A stretch of DNA of 32,440 bases from a cf. Phormidesmis sp. LEGE 11477 (GCF_015207105.1 NZ_JADEXO010000072.1:1-32440); one strand, 5' to 3'; numbered from the stretch's first letter, positions 1 to 7,512 are shown. Program-made: numbers and translations. Notes: generated from the sequence alone by a model not told the origin.

Positions 1-699
1 CTCGAAGCCAGCGGCAGCGAAATTGTCACAGTCGCTGTCCGGCGAGTGCAGACCAACGCGCCAGGACATGAGGGCCTAGCAGAAGCAATTGACTGGCAAA
101 AGATTTGGATGCTGCCAAATACAGCAGGCTGTAAAGACGCAGATGAGGCTATCCGCGTAGCCCGGCTAGGCCGCGAGATGGCGAAGCTACTAGGCCAAGA
201 AGAGAATAACTTTGTGAAGCTAGAGGTGATTCCAGATGCGAAGTACCTACTACCCGACCCGATCGATACACTGAAGGCGGCTGAACAGTTGGTGAAAGAA
301 GGCTTTGCAGTATTGCCCTATATCAACGCCGATCCGCTGCTAGCAAAACGGTTAGAAGAGGTGGGCTGTGTGACCGTGATGCCTTTGGGTTCACCGATTG
401 GCTCGGGGCAGGGAATCAAAAACGCGGCCAATATCCAAATCATTATTGAAAACGCAGCGGTGCCTGTCGTCGTCGACGCTGGGATTGGGACGCCTAGTGA
501 GGCAGCGTATGCAATGGAGCTAGGAGCTGATGCCCTGCTAGTTAATAGCGCGATCGCATTGGCTAAAGATCCTATTGCTATGGGTAGAGCTATGGGCATG
601 GCGACTGCAGCGGGCCGACTGGCGTATCAGGCTGGGCGCATCCCAATCAAGGTTTATGCTAGTGCTAGCTCGCCGACAACTGGAACGATTACTCATTGA
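1..699 (+). CDS. thiG: Thiazole synthase ThiG, 5'-truncated by window edge
   Basis: Thiazole synthase condenses deoxyxylulose phosphate, dehydroglycine and ThiS-thiocarboxylate into the thiazole of thiamine. The reading frame is open from base 1 ([19 protein letters not shown]), so the GTG at 46 is an internal valine codon rather than the start. The ThiG core follows. The lysine in FVKLEVI fits the Schiff-base lysine of the family. The phosphate-binding half is [22 protein letters not shown] followed by LLVNSAIA. The C-terminus (AGRIP) is typical and complete. Many cyanobacteria carry ThiO fused in front of ThiG; the part that would show this lies outside the window, so a ThiO-ThiG fusion is neither shown nor excluded. 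No other thi gene follows. Confidence 0.95.
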   Translation, partial: LEASGSEIVTVAVRRVQTNAPGHEGLAEAIDWQKIWMLPNTAGCKDADEAIRVARLGREMAKLLGQEENNFVKLEVIPDAKYLLPDPIDTLKAAEQLVKEGFAVLPYINADPLLAKRLEEVGCVTVMPLGSPIGSGQGIKNAANIQIIIENAAVPVVVDAGIGTPSEAAYAMELGADALLVNSAIALAKDPIAMGRAMGMATAAGRLAYQAGRIPIKVYASASSPTTGTITH

Positions 700-789
700 C
701 GCAGTTTCGACAAAGTAGGCTGGCTAAACTAGTCTGCTGAATTAATCTACTGAACTGACTTAATGCTGATTTCGTATATGGCTAGCATT

Positions 790-855
790 GGATGTATCCG
801 CATACTTGCCGGCCACTTTGCTCTTTTACGACAAGGGTTTTACTGCTAAAGATTG
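790..855. repeat. Dispersed regulatory-like element, copy A
   Basis: The stretch 790-840 matches 13178-13228 without gaps at 41 of 51 bases. Shared blocks are GGATGTATCCG, CCAyTTTGCTCT and GACAAGGGTTT at identical offsets of 0, 23 and 40. Weaker similarity continues into a -10-like hexamer (TAAAGA, 847-852, versus TATAGA in copy B). It lies about 145-210 bases upstream of psb34. No convincing protein is encoded here. I infer a promoter/operator or small-RNA leader; the function is unknown. Confidence 0.6.
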
Positions 856-960
856 TGTGGAGCAAAGTGATAAACGCTATAGATAATTTCGTCGATAGCA
901 ACCTTGTCTGCCTTTATGTATATTTAATCTGCAGGGACTGGAAAAAAGCCCTAAGTTTTG

Positions 961-978
961 TTAACATAAGTTTACAAA
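961..978 (+). promoter_or_regulatory. Candidate HLR1 (RpaB) site upstream of psb34
   Basis: TTAACATA-AG-TTTACAAA fits the cyanobacterial HLR1 pattern, two octamers (G/T)TTACA(T/A)(T/A) separated by two bases, with one mismatch in the first octamer. It ends 21 bases before the psb34 start codon, so it would overlap the core promoter or 5' leader, a position more compatible with repression than activation. HLR1 is the known site of the response regulator RpaB at high-light genes. Its use here is inference. Confidence 0.45.
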
Positions 979-999
979 TAGATTGAGAGCTTAATAAAT

Positions 1000-1170
1000 A
1001 TGAGATACACAGAAGACGAAGGCGGTTTGCTAAACAACTTTGCAGTTGAGCCCAAGATGTATCAGGCTGAGCCGCCTACAGGTACAGAAAAGCGTAATTA
1101 CATTATTTTGGGTAGTTTGGCAGCTAGCCTCGTAGTTGGCTTATTTGTAGTTGCGGCTTCTGTCTCGTAA
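1000..1170 (+). CDS. psb34: Photosystem II assembly small protein Psb34 (ssl1498 family)
   Basis: This 56-residue protein is too short for standard ORF cut-offs. The N-terminal half is soluble and conserved (MRYTEDEGGLLNNFAVEPKM, then YQAEPP). One membrane helix follows at about residues 34-53 (IILGSLAASLVVGLFVV). This is the layout of the Synechocystis ssl1498/Psb34 family, single-helix proteins that bind PSII assembly intermediates near CP47, related in their N-terminal motif to high-light-inducible proteins. ATG at 1000 is the only sensible start, with a weak GAGAG upstream. A candidate HLR1 site and dispersed element copy A lie upstream, and a strong hairpin follows. It appears to be monocistronic. 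The recognition rests on the motif and length. Confidence 0.88.
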   Translation: MRYTEDEGGLLNNFAVEPKMYQAEPPTGTEKRNYIILGSLAASLVVGLFVVAASVS

Positions 1171-1294
1171 CTACTTGATAAGTTTCTACCTCATAGGTTT
1201 CCAACTTCACAGGTTCCGGCTTGATAGAGTCGATCTAACCTGTTGCTAGGCTCTAGCCGCAACTAAGGCTAAAAGCTATGGAAAACGATATATT

Positions 1295-1328
1295 TGCAAA
1301 AGCCTGCACTCAAGTGTGGGCTTTTGCA
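1295..1328 (+). terminator. Strong hairpin between psb34 and the helicase-like gene
   Basis: TGCAAAAGCC (1295-1304) pairs perfectly with GGCTTTTGCA (1319-1328). The stem continues inward through TGCACT/AGTGTG with wobble pairs, leaving a tiny loop. The downstream T-run is poor, so it may act as a transcript-stabilising 3' end or an attenuator rather than a classical terminator. It ends 19 bases before the next start codon. Confidence 0.55.
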
Positions 1329-1347
1329 TTATTAGGAGAGTCTAGCA

Positions 1348-3513
1348 ATGGTCGCTCACTGGATTGCTGGCGAAACCCGCAGCGGTAAAACACAGCAGCT
1401 AATTGGCTTTGCCCAGCAGGTGGGGGCGCAGCAACAGCAGCCTTTGCTGATATTTGGAGCGAACGGTGACAATCGGATTGCGCTAGCCGGACGGTTGATA
1501 GATGAGCTAGGCGATCGCGTTGCTACCTTGACCTCTACTCCGGCTGGATTCATTCAGGACGAAATTATCCTTTTTTGGCCGCTGCTGGTTCAGACGCTTG
1601 GCTTGCAGGCTCAGTTTCCGCTCAAGCTCCGCCCTGAAAACGAGCAGGTCTTGGCTACAGAGCTCTGGCGACCCCAGCTAGATAGCGGTGAGCTAGAAGT
1701 AGACGGCTGGCGCGAGTCACGCCTAGTGCGCCGTAGCCTAGATTTTTTGCAGCTAGCCTCTCAAGGCTGCATCCCTATCGAAGAAATTGCCGATATTTTG
1801 AAGGCGGGAATGCCGGGGTCTTTGGCACACCTGGCGCTATGGGATTCGGTGGGTACGGCGCTGATCAGCTGGCAAAAATGGTGCTTGCAAAGAGGTCTAT
1901 TGACCTACGGCATTATGAGCGCGCTGTACTGGCGGCACCTGCTACCAATGCCACAGTATCAGACGCAACTGCTAGCCCGGTTCAAAGGCGTACTAGCCGA
2001 CGATGTGGATGAATACCCAGCAATTATGTCGGCTCTGTTTTCGGTCTTTTTAGAAGCAGAACGCCCTTGCCTGTTTACCTTTAACCCTCAGGGCAAAGTG
2101 CGGCTAGGCTTGGGAGCAGATCCAGCAGCATTGCTACCTTTATCAGCTCGGTGTGAACAGATAGCGCTAGAAAGACCGATGAAAGCGTCTTTGGGGAAGT
2201 GGGGCGATCGCGTTGCCGAATGGGTCGCTGATCCGCTAGCGATGCCAGCTTTGCCCGATGAAATAACGCTTTTGCAGGCCACCTCTAGAGGGCAGATGCT
2301 GCGAATTACAGCAGAGGCAATCGCCCGCGCAATCGAAAGCGGTCAGGTTCAGCCCGATGAAGTCGCCGTCATCGGCCCTGGTCTAGACTCTATCGGTCGC
2401 TACAGCCTGATTGAAATTCTTAGCAGCCGAGGCATCGGCATCGAATCGCTTAACGATCAGCGGCCTTTGGTCAGTTCGCCCATGGTGCGATCGCTATTGT
2501 CTTTGCTAGCGCTAATCTATCCAGGACTAGGGCGACTAGTTGATCGAGATGTGATCGCCGAAATGCTCGTCATCCTCAGCCAAAACCTTTCCCCTTCTCC
2601 CCTATCTCCCGCTTCCGCTTCACCCAGCGAAACCAACACCTGGTTCGACCTCGTCGCCATCGATCCTGTCCGCGCCGAGCTAATCGCCGACAACTGCTTC
2701 GTCCCCGATATCGAAAATCCCCACCTCCTCCCCGCCGAGACTTTCTCTCGCTGGGACCGCCTTGGCCACCAGAGCGTCAACGCCTACAACCGCATTTTGA
2801 GCTGGATCGACTCTCAAAAGCAGCTCCGAGCGCAGCGACTCACACTCAAGCCTGTCATCACCATCGACCGCATCGTTCAAGATTTTTTATGGCGCGCTGC
2901 TCATTTGCCAGCCGACCAGCTTGCCACCCTGCGCGAACTGATGGAAACCGCTCAGTACTTTTGGGAGGTGGAAGATCGTCTGCACCTTGTTGACGGCGCT
3001 CAGAACCCAGCAGAATGGAGCACGTCAGAATCATCTCGTTCTAGCCATCGATTGAGCGATGTCGGTCGCTTTATCCAACTCATTCAAAAAGGAACCGTTT
3101 CTGCCAACCCCTATCCAGTCAATCCGCGTGCTTTAGGCCGTAAGGGTGTGACGCTCTCTACTATCTATCAGTACCGCGCCCAGCGTCTGACTCATCGCTG
3201 GCAGTTTTGGCTAGATGCCGGTTCACCCTTATGGGCTAGCAGCGCCGGAGAACTCTTCGGTGCGCCGCTGTTCTTACAAAATTGGCCGAGAAGGCCAATT
3301 ACCTTAGCAGAGATGGAAGAGGCAAACGAAGCTAATCTCAGTCGGACGCTACATGACCTGCTTGGTCGCGCCGGGGAGCAGGTCTTGCTCTGCCATAGTG
3401 AGCTAGCGCTGACAGGACAAGAGCAGATGGGGCCTCTTATTTCATTAGTCGGCGCGGCGCAACCTGTTGATGATTCGCTAACGTCTGATGGAGCGCTTAT
3501 GGCAGCTAAGTAA
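1348..3513 (+). CDS. AddB/UvrD-like P-loop helicase-related protein
   Basis: A 721-residue protein with a Walker A motif at residues 8-15 (GETRSGKT) and a Walker B-like VLADDVDEYP at about 215-224. A second-domain segment (VAVIGPGLDSIGRYSLIEILSSRGI) resembles domain 2A of UvrD/RecB/AddB helicases. A conserved C-terminal block (LSTIYQYRAQ, RWQFWLDAGS, LFGAPLFLQNW, DLLGRAGEQVLLCHS) is typical of a cyanobacterial family often labelled recombinase or helicase. Canonical SF1 motifs are degenerate, so activity is uncertain; a role in DNA repair is inference. The start is supported by AGGAGAG seven bases before ATG. Residues about 410-500 (bases 2575-2870) show an abrupt shift to C-ending codons and contain a low-complexity Ser/Pro linker, unlike the rest of the gene. 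Confidence 0.8.
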   Translation: MVAHWIAGETRSGKTQQLIGFAQQVGAQQQQPLLIFGANGDNRIALAGRLIDELGDRVATLTSTPAGFIQDEIILFWPLLVQTLGLQAQFPLKLRPENEQVLATELWRPQLDSGELEVDGWRESRLVRRSLDFLQLASQGCIPIEEIADILKAGMPGSLAHLALWDSVGTALISWQKWCLQRGLLTYGIMSALYWRHLLPMPQYQTQLLARFKGVLADDVDEYPAIMSALFSVFLEAERPCLFTFNPQGKVRLGLGADPAALLPLSARCEQIALERPMKASLGKWGDRVAEWVADPLAMPALPDEITLLQATSRGQMLRITAEAIARAIESGQVQPDEVAVIGPGLDSIGRYSLIEILSSRGIGIESLNDQRPLVSSPMVRSLLSLLALIYPGLGRLVDRDVIAEMLVILSQNLSPSPLSPASASPSETNTWFDLVAIDPVRAELIADNCFVPDIENPHLLPAETFSRWDRLGHQSVNAYNRILSWIDSQKQLRAQRLTLKPVITIDRIVQDFLWRAAHLPADQLATLRELMETAQYFWEVEDRLHLVDGAQNPAEWSTSESSRSSHRLSDVGRFIQLIQKGTVSANPYPVNPRALGRKGVTLSTIYQYRAQRLTHRWQFWLDAGSPLWASSAGELFGAPLFLQNWPRRPITLAEMEEANEANLSRTLHDLLGRAGEQVLLCHSELALTGQEQMGPLISLVGAAQPVDDSLTSDGALMAAK

Positions 3514-3541
3514 GTCGTTATTTTTTTTTGAAGTCTTTAGG

Positions 3542-3643
3542 CTCAGATACGGTTGTACAAACTATGATCAGCTTTGGCGAAGTGCAGAAGGACAGGCGCT
3601 ACCGAAGCTAGAGAGAAATTGGGCGATCGCCATCATCTTATGG
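3542..3643 (+). pseudogene. Truncated fragment of the coiled-coil gene family found intact-length at 4389
   Basis: The translation from 3542 (LRYGCTNYDQLWRS...) aligns without gaps to 34 residues of the gene at 4389 (LRHRCTNYDELWKS...), with 16 of 34 residues identical. The similarity ends abruptly at about 3643, where the frame runs into the complement of the convergent gene at 3638-4267. No upstream or downstream remainder of the family was found here. This is best read as the stump of a duplicated paralogue, broken by insertion or rearrangement involving the reverse-strand gene. Confidence 0.6.
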
Positions 3644-4267
3644 ATAGCCGGGTGGCCGAGACGTATGATGCAAAACCAGTTCTTTCCGAGGGTCGAAGCC
3701 TGTAGACGTGATGAGGCCGCGATATTGTCTTACGAGTGTCTCGTACGTAGGATGAATTATCTTAGCCTCTACTTCGTCTGTCGTAGGGATGAACGTAAAA
3801 ATGAACAGTTGGGGTCTAGCCTCTTCCCCAAACTCAGGATTAGGGCCTCCGACTTCGCTGAGTCGTCTATTGTACTCAATAGAAGCTGCTATCTCCTGGT
3901 CAGTCATAAATCGCGATTCAAATAACAGCTGATACTTTCCAGGTGTTATCTGAAACGAATGACATTCACCGTAGGAACCTGTTACCAAAAGTTCTCCAGG
4001 CGGCTGCACAGTATAGGGGAGGAGGATAGAGCGCTTAATATCTTCTTGCAAAGAGAGCTCTTCCGACAGATAGATCTTTACAGAGTAGCTTCGACTATCC
4101 CCTATATTTCTAAACGCTACGAAGTCCTCATACCAGACGAATCCTTGCTTGCCAAGCAACCTGAAGTCACTATTAGGTAGGTCTGGCAGGATGTCTGGAG
4201 GGATAGTTATGCAGACAGACCCATGTCCACCTGTCTCTACTTCCGTGATAAGTTCAGCCATACTCAT
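3638..4267 (-). CDS. Hypothetical protein, possibly ComJ-like (nuclease-inhibitor fold)
   Basis: The reading frame stays open upstream to 4534, but residues 1-89 of that long form run antisense to the 4389 gene and look non-coding. I choose ATG 4267 (MSMAELITEVETGG), giving 209 residues; ATG 4261 is an alternative. The protein is soluble, with no signal peptide or membrane helix. The central part (about residues 30-120) has the order seen in ComJ, the inhibitor of nuclease NucA: an aromatic segment, a VKIYLSEEL-type strand, ILLPYTVQPPGELLV, then FQITPGKYQLLFE. This resemblance was judged by eye and is weak. ComJ relatives also serve as immunity proteins, but no toxin gene is adjacent. The gene sits between two copies of another family in opposite orientation, suggesting an insertion. 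Confidence 0.55.
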   Translation of the reverse strand: MSMAELITEVETGGHGSVCITIPPDILPDLPNSDFRLLGKQGFVWYEDFVAFRNIGDSRSYSVKIYLSEELSLQEDIKRSILLPYTVQPPGELLVTGSYGECHSFQITPGKYQLLFESRFMTDQEIAASIEYNRRLSEVGGPNPEFGEEARPQLFIFTFIPTTDEVEAKIIHPTYETLVRQYRGLITSTGFDPRKELVLHHTSRPPGYP

Positions 4268-4388
4268 AAATAGTGTTAGTTTGCTTTCAGCACAGTCAAA
4301 GCATAGCGAACCTGCTCTTTGGTTACGACTAGCTTGCGATAGGATTGAAACACTAAAGCACCCGCTTTCCCTTGGCCAGGTTTCCGCT

Positions 4389-5141
4389 ATGCCTTCTGCT
4401 GCTGCACCTTCTACTGAGAACTTTTCTAATAAAGAGCTTTTTGAGTATTGGTATGATCGCGTTTCGTTTAAGAACGAAGCTCTGATTTCAGACCCTGAAC
4501 ATGTCAAGACCTCAACGCTTCGCCATAGATGCACGAACTATGACGAGCTTTGGAAAAGTCCTACCGTGGCTCAGCTACCAGGGCTAGAGCAGGACCGAAT
4601 GGTTGCTGTTATTAAATATGTGTGTACCTCTCGGGTTTTGCAGCGCCGCTCTATGCTGTTGTGATCGCAAATCACCAAAATCGAAGACAGCCACAAACAG
4701 CTTGAAACCGAGCGCTCCAATTTAGAGAAAATCATTCGCAGATTTCAACAGGTTCTTTTCGGTAAAGATAAAGAAGCTGAGGCGCTACGAACCAAGATTA
4801 AAACGCTGACTACAGAAAATGAAGCATTAAAAGTCGAAGCGGAAACTAGCAAAGCCTATACAGAGCTGCTAGAGAAATTTGAGTCGCTGCAAAAAGCGTT
4901 TGACAAAGAATCGAAGCGTAGAAAGGAGCTGGGCAAGAATAACCAAAGCCTAGGTGGGCGAGTCGCTCATACCAATAGATTTAGAAGAGAACGGGATGAG
5001 GCCAGAGCCATTCTAGCTGAACAGAAAGAGCAAATCGATCAGCTAATTGGGCTCAATCAGACGTTAGAAACTCAAAACAAAGCCTCGAATAAAGCACTTA
5101 GCGCTCAGCTCGCTCAAAAACAAACTTCTGCTGCCTCATGA
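4389..5141 (+). pseudogene. Cyanobacterial coiled-coil protein gene interrupted by in-frame TGA
   Basis: ATG 4389 opens a frame with MPSAAAPSTENFSNKELFEY, then RHRCTNYDELWKSP and VLQRRSMLL, followed by TGA at 4662-4664. The same frame then continues without interruption for 158 codons to the stop at 5139-5141 and encodes a long charged coiled coil (for example LEKIIRRFQQVLFGKDKEAE, later KELGKNNQSLGGRVAHTNRF). The downstream part has no ATG, GTG or TTG near its beginning, so it is not an independent gene. The whole matches the layout of an unnamed cyanobacterial family: a short globular N-terminus plus coiled coil. TGA from TGG is one base change, so a recent nonsense mutation or a sequencing error is likely. 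The stop overlaps the next start as ATGA. Function unknown. Confidence 0.65.
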
Positions 5142-5539
5142 AGCTTATTGAACTTAAATCAAAGGTCTATCAGCTTGCAAAGGTGACCACAAGCAAGCAA
5201 CTAAAAGCGCAGTATCAAGAGATAAAGCCTCTAGACTTGCGTTACAAAGCTTCGTGGGAAAAAGCACTAGCGCAGCTACAGCACGCTTCAAAATCAAAAG
5301 GCCAGACACCATTAAAGCAGATAGACACAGAGTCTACAGACTTCAAGGAATGGTTGAGCAAACCACCCTCTGAATACAAAGAGCTGTTTGCAGACGCTGG
5401 CGCGGCGCTAGCTTCATTTGGCAAAAAGCTAGACCAAACAAAAAAGCTGACTAAGACCGCAAAAGCGATGGCTGCTAGCTTAGATGAATTCGCTGAAGCG
5501 ACTGTAGAAGAAGCTCAAAGGCTAATTTCAACAGACTAG
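5138..5539 (+). CDS. Conserved small hypothetical protein, coupled to the coiled-coil gene
   Basis: A 133-residue, Lys/Ala/Glu-rich, soluble and probably all-helical protein (MKLIELKSKVYQLAKVTTSKQ; C-terminus AKAMAASLDEFAEATVEEAQ). It has no signal peptide or membrane segment. Its ATG shares three bases with the stop of the preceding frame (ATGA at 5138-5141), the usual sign of translational coupling, so the two products probably function together. If the upstream TGA is real, coupling should be reduced because ribosomes would stop about 470 bases earlier. I do not recognise a named family. Confidence 0.7.
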   Translation: MKLIELKSKVYQLAKVTTSKQLKAQYQEIKPLDLRYKASWEKALAQLQHASKSKGQTPLKQIDTESTDFKEWLSKPPSEYKELFADAGAALASFGKKLDQTKKLTKTAKAMAASLDEFAEATVEEAQRLISTD

Positions 5540-5584
5540 CTGCCTGTCGATGGCATGCTTGATAAATGAGTGGTTAACTATAGC

Positions 5585-5725
5585 CTAGCGACGGATTTCA
5601 TCCCGGTGACCCCAATGCTCTTCGCGCATAGCCTGAAGCTGGTTGCGCTGCTCTTTAGTCAAGATGGCACTGACTTCAGCTTTGGAGGCTGCGCCGATAC
5701 TACAGATCTGGTTGGGCTGGCTATT
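5585..5725 (-). pseudogene. Remnant of a Spy/CpxP (LTXXQ) family gene
   Basis: Read on the reverse strand, this stretch encodes ILTKEQRNQLQAMREEHWG, then HRDEIRR and a stop. The LTxxQ motif followed by a basic/acidic helix is the C-terminal signature of the periplasmic Spy/CpxP family. Only about 46 codons remain, and an in-frame TAA lies immediately upstream, so the N-terminus and signal peptide are gone. The 76-codon forward ORF over the same bases is its shadow. The identification rests on one short motif. Confidence 0.4.
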
Positions 5726-6121
5726 TTAGCTCAATCATTAGGCTTAAGCGCTCGGAGCGAGCTTATCTCTGGGAAAAGCAACCTAGGAAAAGCGCCTTAG
5801 GAAAAGCGATCTGGAAAAAATGATCAACCAAAGAGAAGAAGATAAAGAGAACAGAATCAAAATAGGGTACAAATAGGCAGTCGGTTAGGTTAATCGAACT
5901 TGATATATCTGTATTCTTTACTCTGGCCTAGCTTTAACCGTTTTTTTGACATTTCGCTAGGCTTACGCTTGACGAATGTCACCGACGTTGCTCTAATTTG
6001 ACTACTTAGTCCCGCATCTTCTGCCGAATCCTTGGATTAGCCTGGTTTTTGGCCCATTTCCTCTCCCGCAATCAGCCTCAAAACTCAAGCAAAAGCACAT
6101 AAGCGATTCCTATCCCTTCCT
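5726..6121. other. Intergenic region with a 14-bp minisatellite
   Basis: No gene is supported in these roughly 400 bases. They hold the tandem repeat at 5772-5813 and then AT-rich sequence leading to the gene at 6122. I see no tRNA, riboswitch or clear terminator. The promoter of the 6122 gene is presumably here, but no single pair of boxes stands out. Confidence 0.5.
5772..5813. repeat. Three tandem copies of a 14-bp unit
   Basis: GGAAAAGCAACCTA (5772-5785), GGAAAAGCGCCTTA (5786-5799) and GGAAAAGCGATCTG (5800-5813) are consecutive imperfect copies. They are non-coding and follow the Spy-like remnant. Slippage during replication is the simplest origin. Confidence 0.7.
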
Positions 6122-6961
6122 ATGAAGCCTTCCTCTTACACCGAGTCTAGTCAATCCGCTTCGACTCGTTATGCGCCTTCTGTACCCATGTCGGTACACC
6201 GGGAGCTAGCCGCTGAACTGCGGGCTAACAAAGCCGTCATCGACTCGCTCAACAACCGCAACGAACAGCTACTAAAGCAAAATCAAAGGCTAAAGCAGGA
6301 AATTCACCACGTCGTTCAAGCCGCCCTGACCCTAGGCCAAGCTGCTGGCGTTGCTAGACCTGCTACTAGAGATAGTCTCTATAGTGGCTCGCGCAATGAT
6401 CTTTCGCGCAATGATCTACAGGGCGATACGCAAGCGCCTTTAGCTGACAGCGCAGTGCCCAATAGCTTGGCTAGCTTAGTCCAAGCGCAAAGTGAGAAAA
6501 GAAGCGAAAAGCAGAGCGAGAAACAAAGAAGCGAAAGGCAGAACGCTAGAAACGCTGGCCTGCCTACACCGACGGACGAAGCTATAACGCTGTATGAGCC
6601 TTTAGTCGCCCCGACGCAGCCTGCGGCATCAAAAGTAGCGCCAAAATCAGCTCGTAACCGCGTGCCCAAACCGATTGGCGAAGGACAGCCCGTAGGACGC
6701 CTCGGCCAAAGACAGCCCTCAAAATCGGCTAGGAATACGGGTGCTCAGCGTCAGAAGAAACCTCAGCTTGGCTCTCAATTTTCTACTATCATGCCTAAAC
6801 TCTTTACAGAGCAGTCCGGCAGCTATCGCAGCTCTATTTTAGAAAAGGGCGAAGAGCAAGAAATCGGCGGCATTTGGCTAGTGTTTTCTATTGTGCTAAT
6901 TATCGTGACGGCATTTGGCGCTGGATTCCTAATTATGAAGCCACTGCTAGGCGATCGCTAG
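6122..6961 (+). CDS. Coiled-coil protein with C-terminal membrane anchor
   Basis: A 279-residue protein. Residues about 25-75 (VHRELAAELRANKAVIDSLN, then NEQLLKQNQRLKQEIHHVVQ) form a strong coiled coil and are the part that looks conserved in cyanobacteria. Residues about 85-225 are low-complexity, basic and Ser/Gln/Arg-rich, with local repeats (SRNDLSRNDL; SEKRSEKQSEKQRSERQ). One membrane helix lies near the C-terminus (about 250-272, IWLVFSIVLIIVTAFGAGFL), leaving a short PLLGDR tail. This suggests a tail-anchored protein with a long cytoplasmic arm. No enzymatic motif is visible and no function is assigned. The start has no clear Shine-Dalgarno sequence. The stop lies in a GCGATCGC site. 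Confidence 0.75.
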   Translation: MKPSSYTESSQSASTRYAPSVPMSVHRELAAELRANKAVIDSLNNRNEQLLKQNQRLKQEIHHVVQAALTLGQAAGVARPATRDSLYSGSRNDLSRNDLQGDTQAPLADSAVPNSLASLVQAQSEKRSEKQSEKQRSERQNARNAGLPTPTDEAITLYEPLVAPTQPAASKVAPKSARNRVPKPIGEGQPVGRLGQRQPSKSARNTGAQRQKKPQLGSQFSTIMPKLFTEQSGSYRSSILEKGEEQEIGGIWLVFSIVLIIVTAFGAGFLIMKPLLGDR

Positions 6962-6987
6962 ATTCCTTTATGATTGAGCTCACAACT

Positions 6988-7001
6988 GTATTCATTGATA
7001 C
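6988..7001 (+). promoter_or_regulatory. NtcA-type site upstream of glnB
   Basis: GTA-TTCATTGA-TAC is an exact GTA-N8-TAC, the NtcA consensus. A -10-like TATAGA (7026-7031) or TAGATT (7028-7033) follows 24-26 bases after the site, near the spacing of class II NtcA-activated promoters (about 22). glnB is a known NtcA target in cyanobacteria. The start codon is 172 bases downstream, implying a leader of roughly 135 bases. Confidence 0.65.
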
Positions 7002-7100
7002 GGTGATGGGGTAGCCCTGCTCTGCTATAGATTCTGTTAGGTGGCTGAGGTTCATTAAACCCCAAGTGCCAGAAAAGCAGCAGGCAACCTGCGTAACAGG

Positions 7101-7118
7101 GTACGAATGCGTTCGTAC
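7101..7118. promoter_or_regulatory. Inverted repeat P1 in the glnB leader
   Basis: GTACGAA-TGCG-TTCGTAC has perfect 7-bp arms around TGCG. It resembles palindrome P2 downstream of glnB (7621-7646), which shares GTAC, GAATGC and TTC in the same order. It sits about 55 bases before the glnB start codon, so it could be an operator or an RNA hairpin in the leader. Confidence 0.5.
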
Positions 7119-7170
7119 TTTGGTATATGTCCATCAGAGTCGGCTGAATCCTTTGGAGAAAAGTACGTAA

Positions 7171-7512
<342 letters not shown>

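Noticed and set aside
792-986. 64-codon ORF upstream of psb34
   Set aside because: It overlaps the dispersed element and the HLR1-like site, has no ribosome site, and its sequence looks like translated regulatory DNA.
3488-3925. 145-codon forward ORF after the helicase-like gene
   Set aside because: Only about 34 residues (3542-3643) carry real similarity; the rest is antisense to the reverse-strand gene at 3638-4267.
4149-4388. N-terminal extension of the 4389 gene
   Set aside because: These codons run antisense to the start of the reverse-strand gene, and the conserved protein begins at ATG 4389.
4662-4664. TGA read as selenocysteine
   Set aside because: No SECIS-like hairpin is evident after it and the protein is a coiled coil, not a redox enzyme; a nonsense change or sequencing error is simpler.
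5570-5800. 76-codon forward ORF
   Set aside because: The opposite strand carries the LTxxQ motif of a Spy/CpxP remnant, and the forward ORF ends inside tandem repeats.
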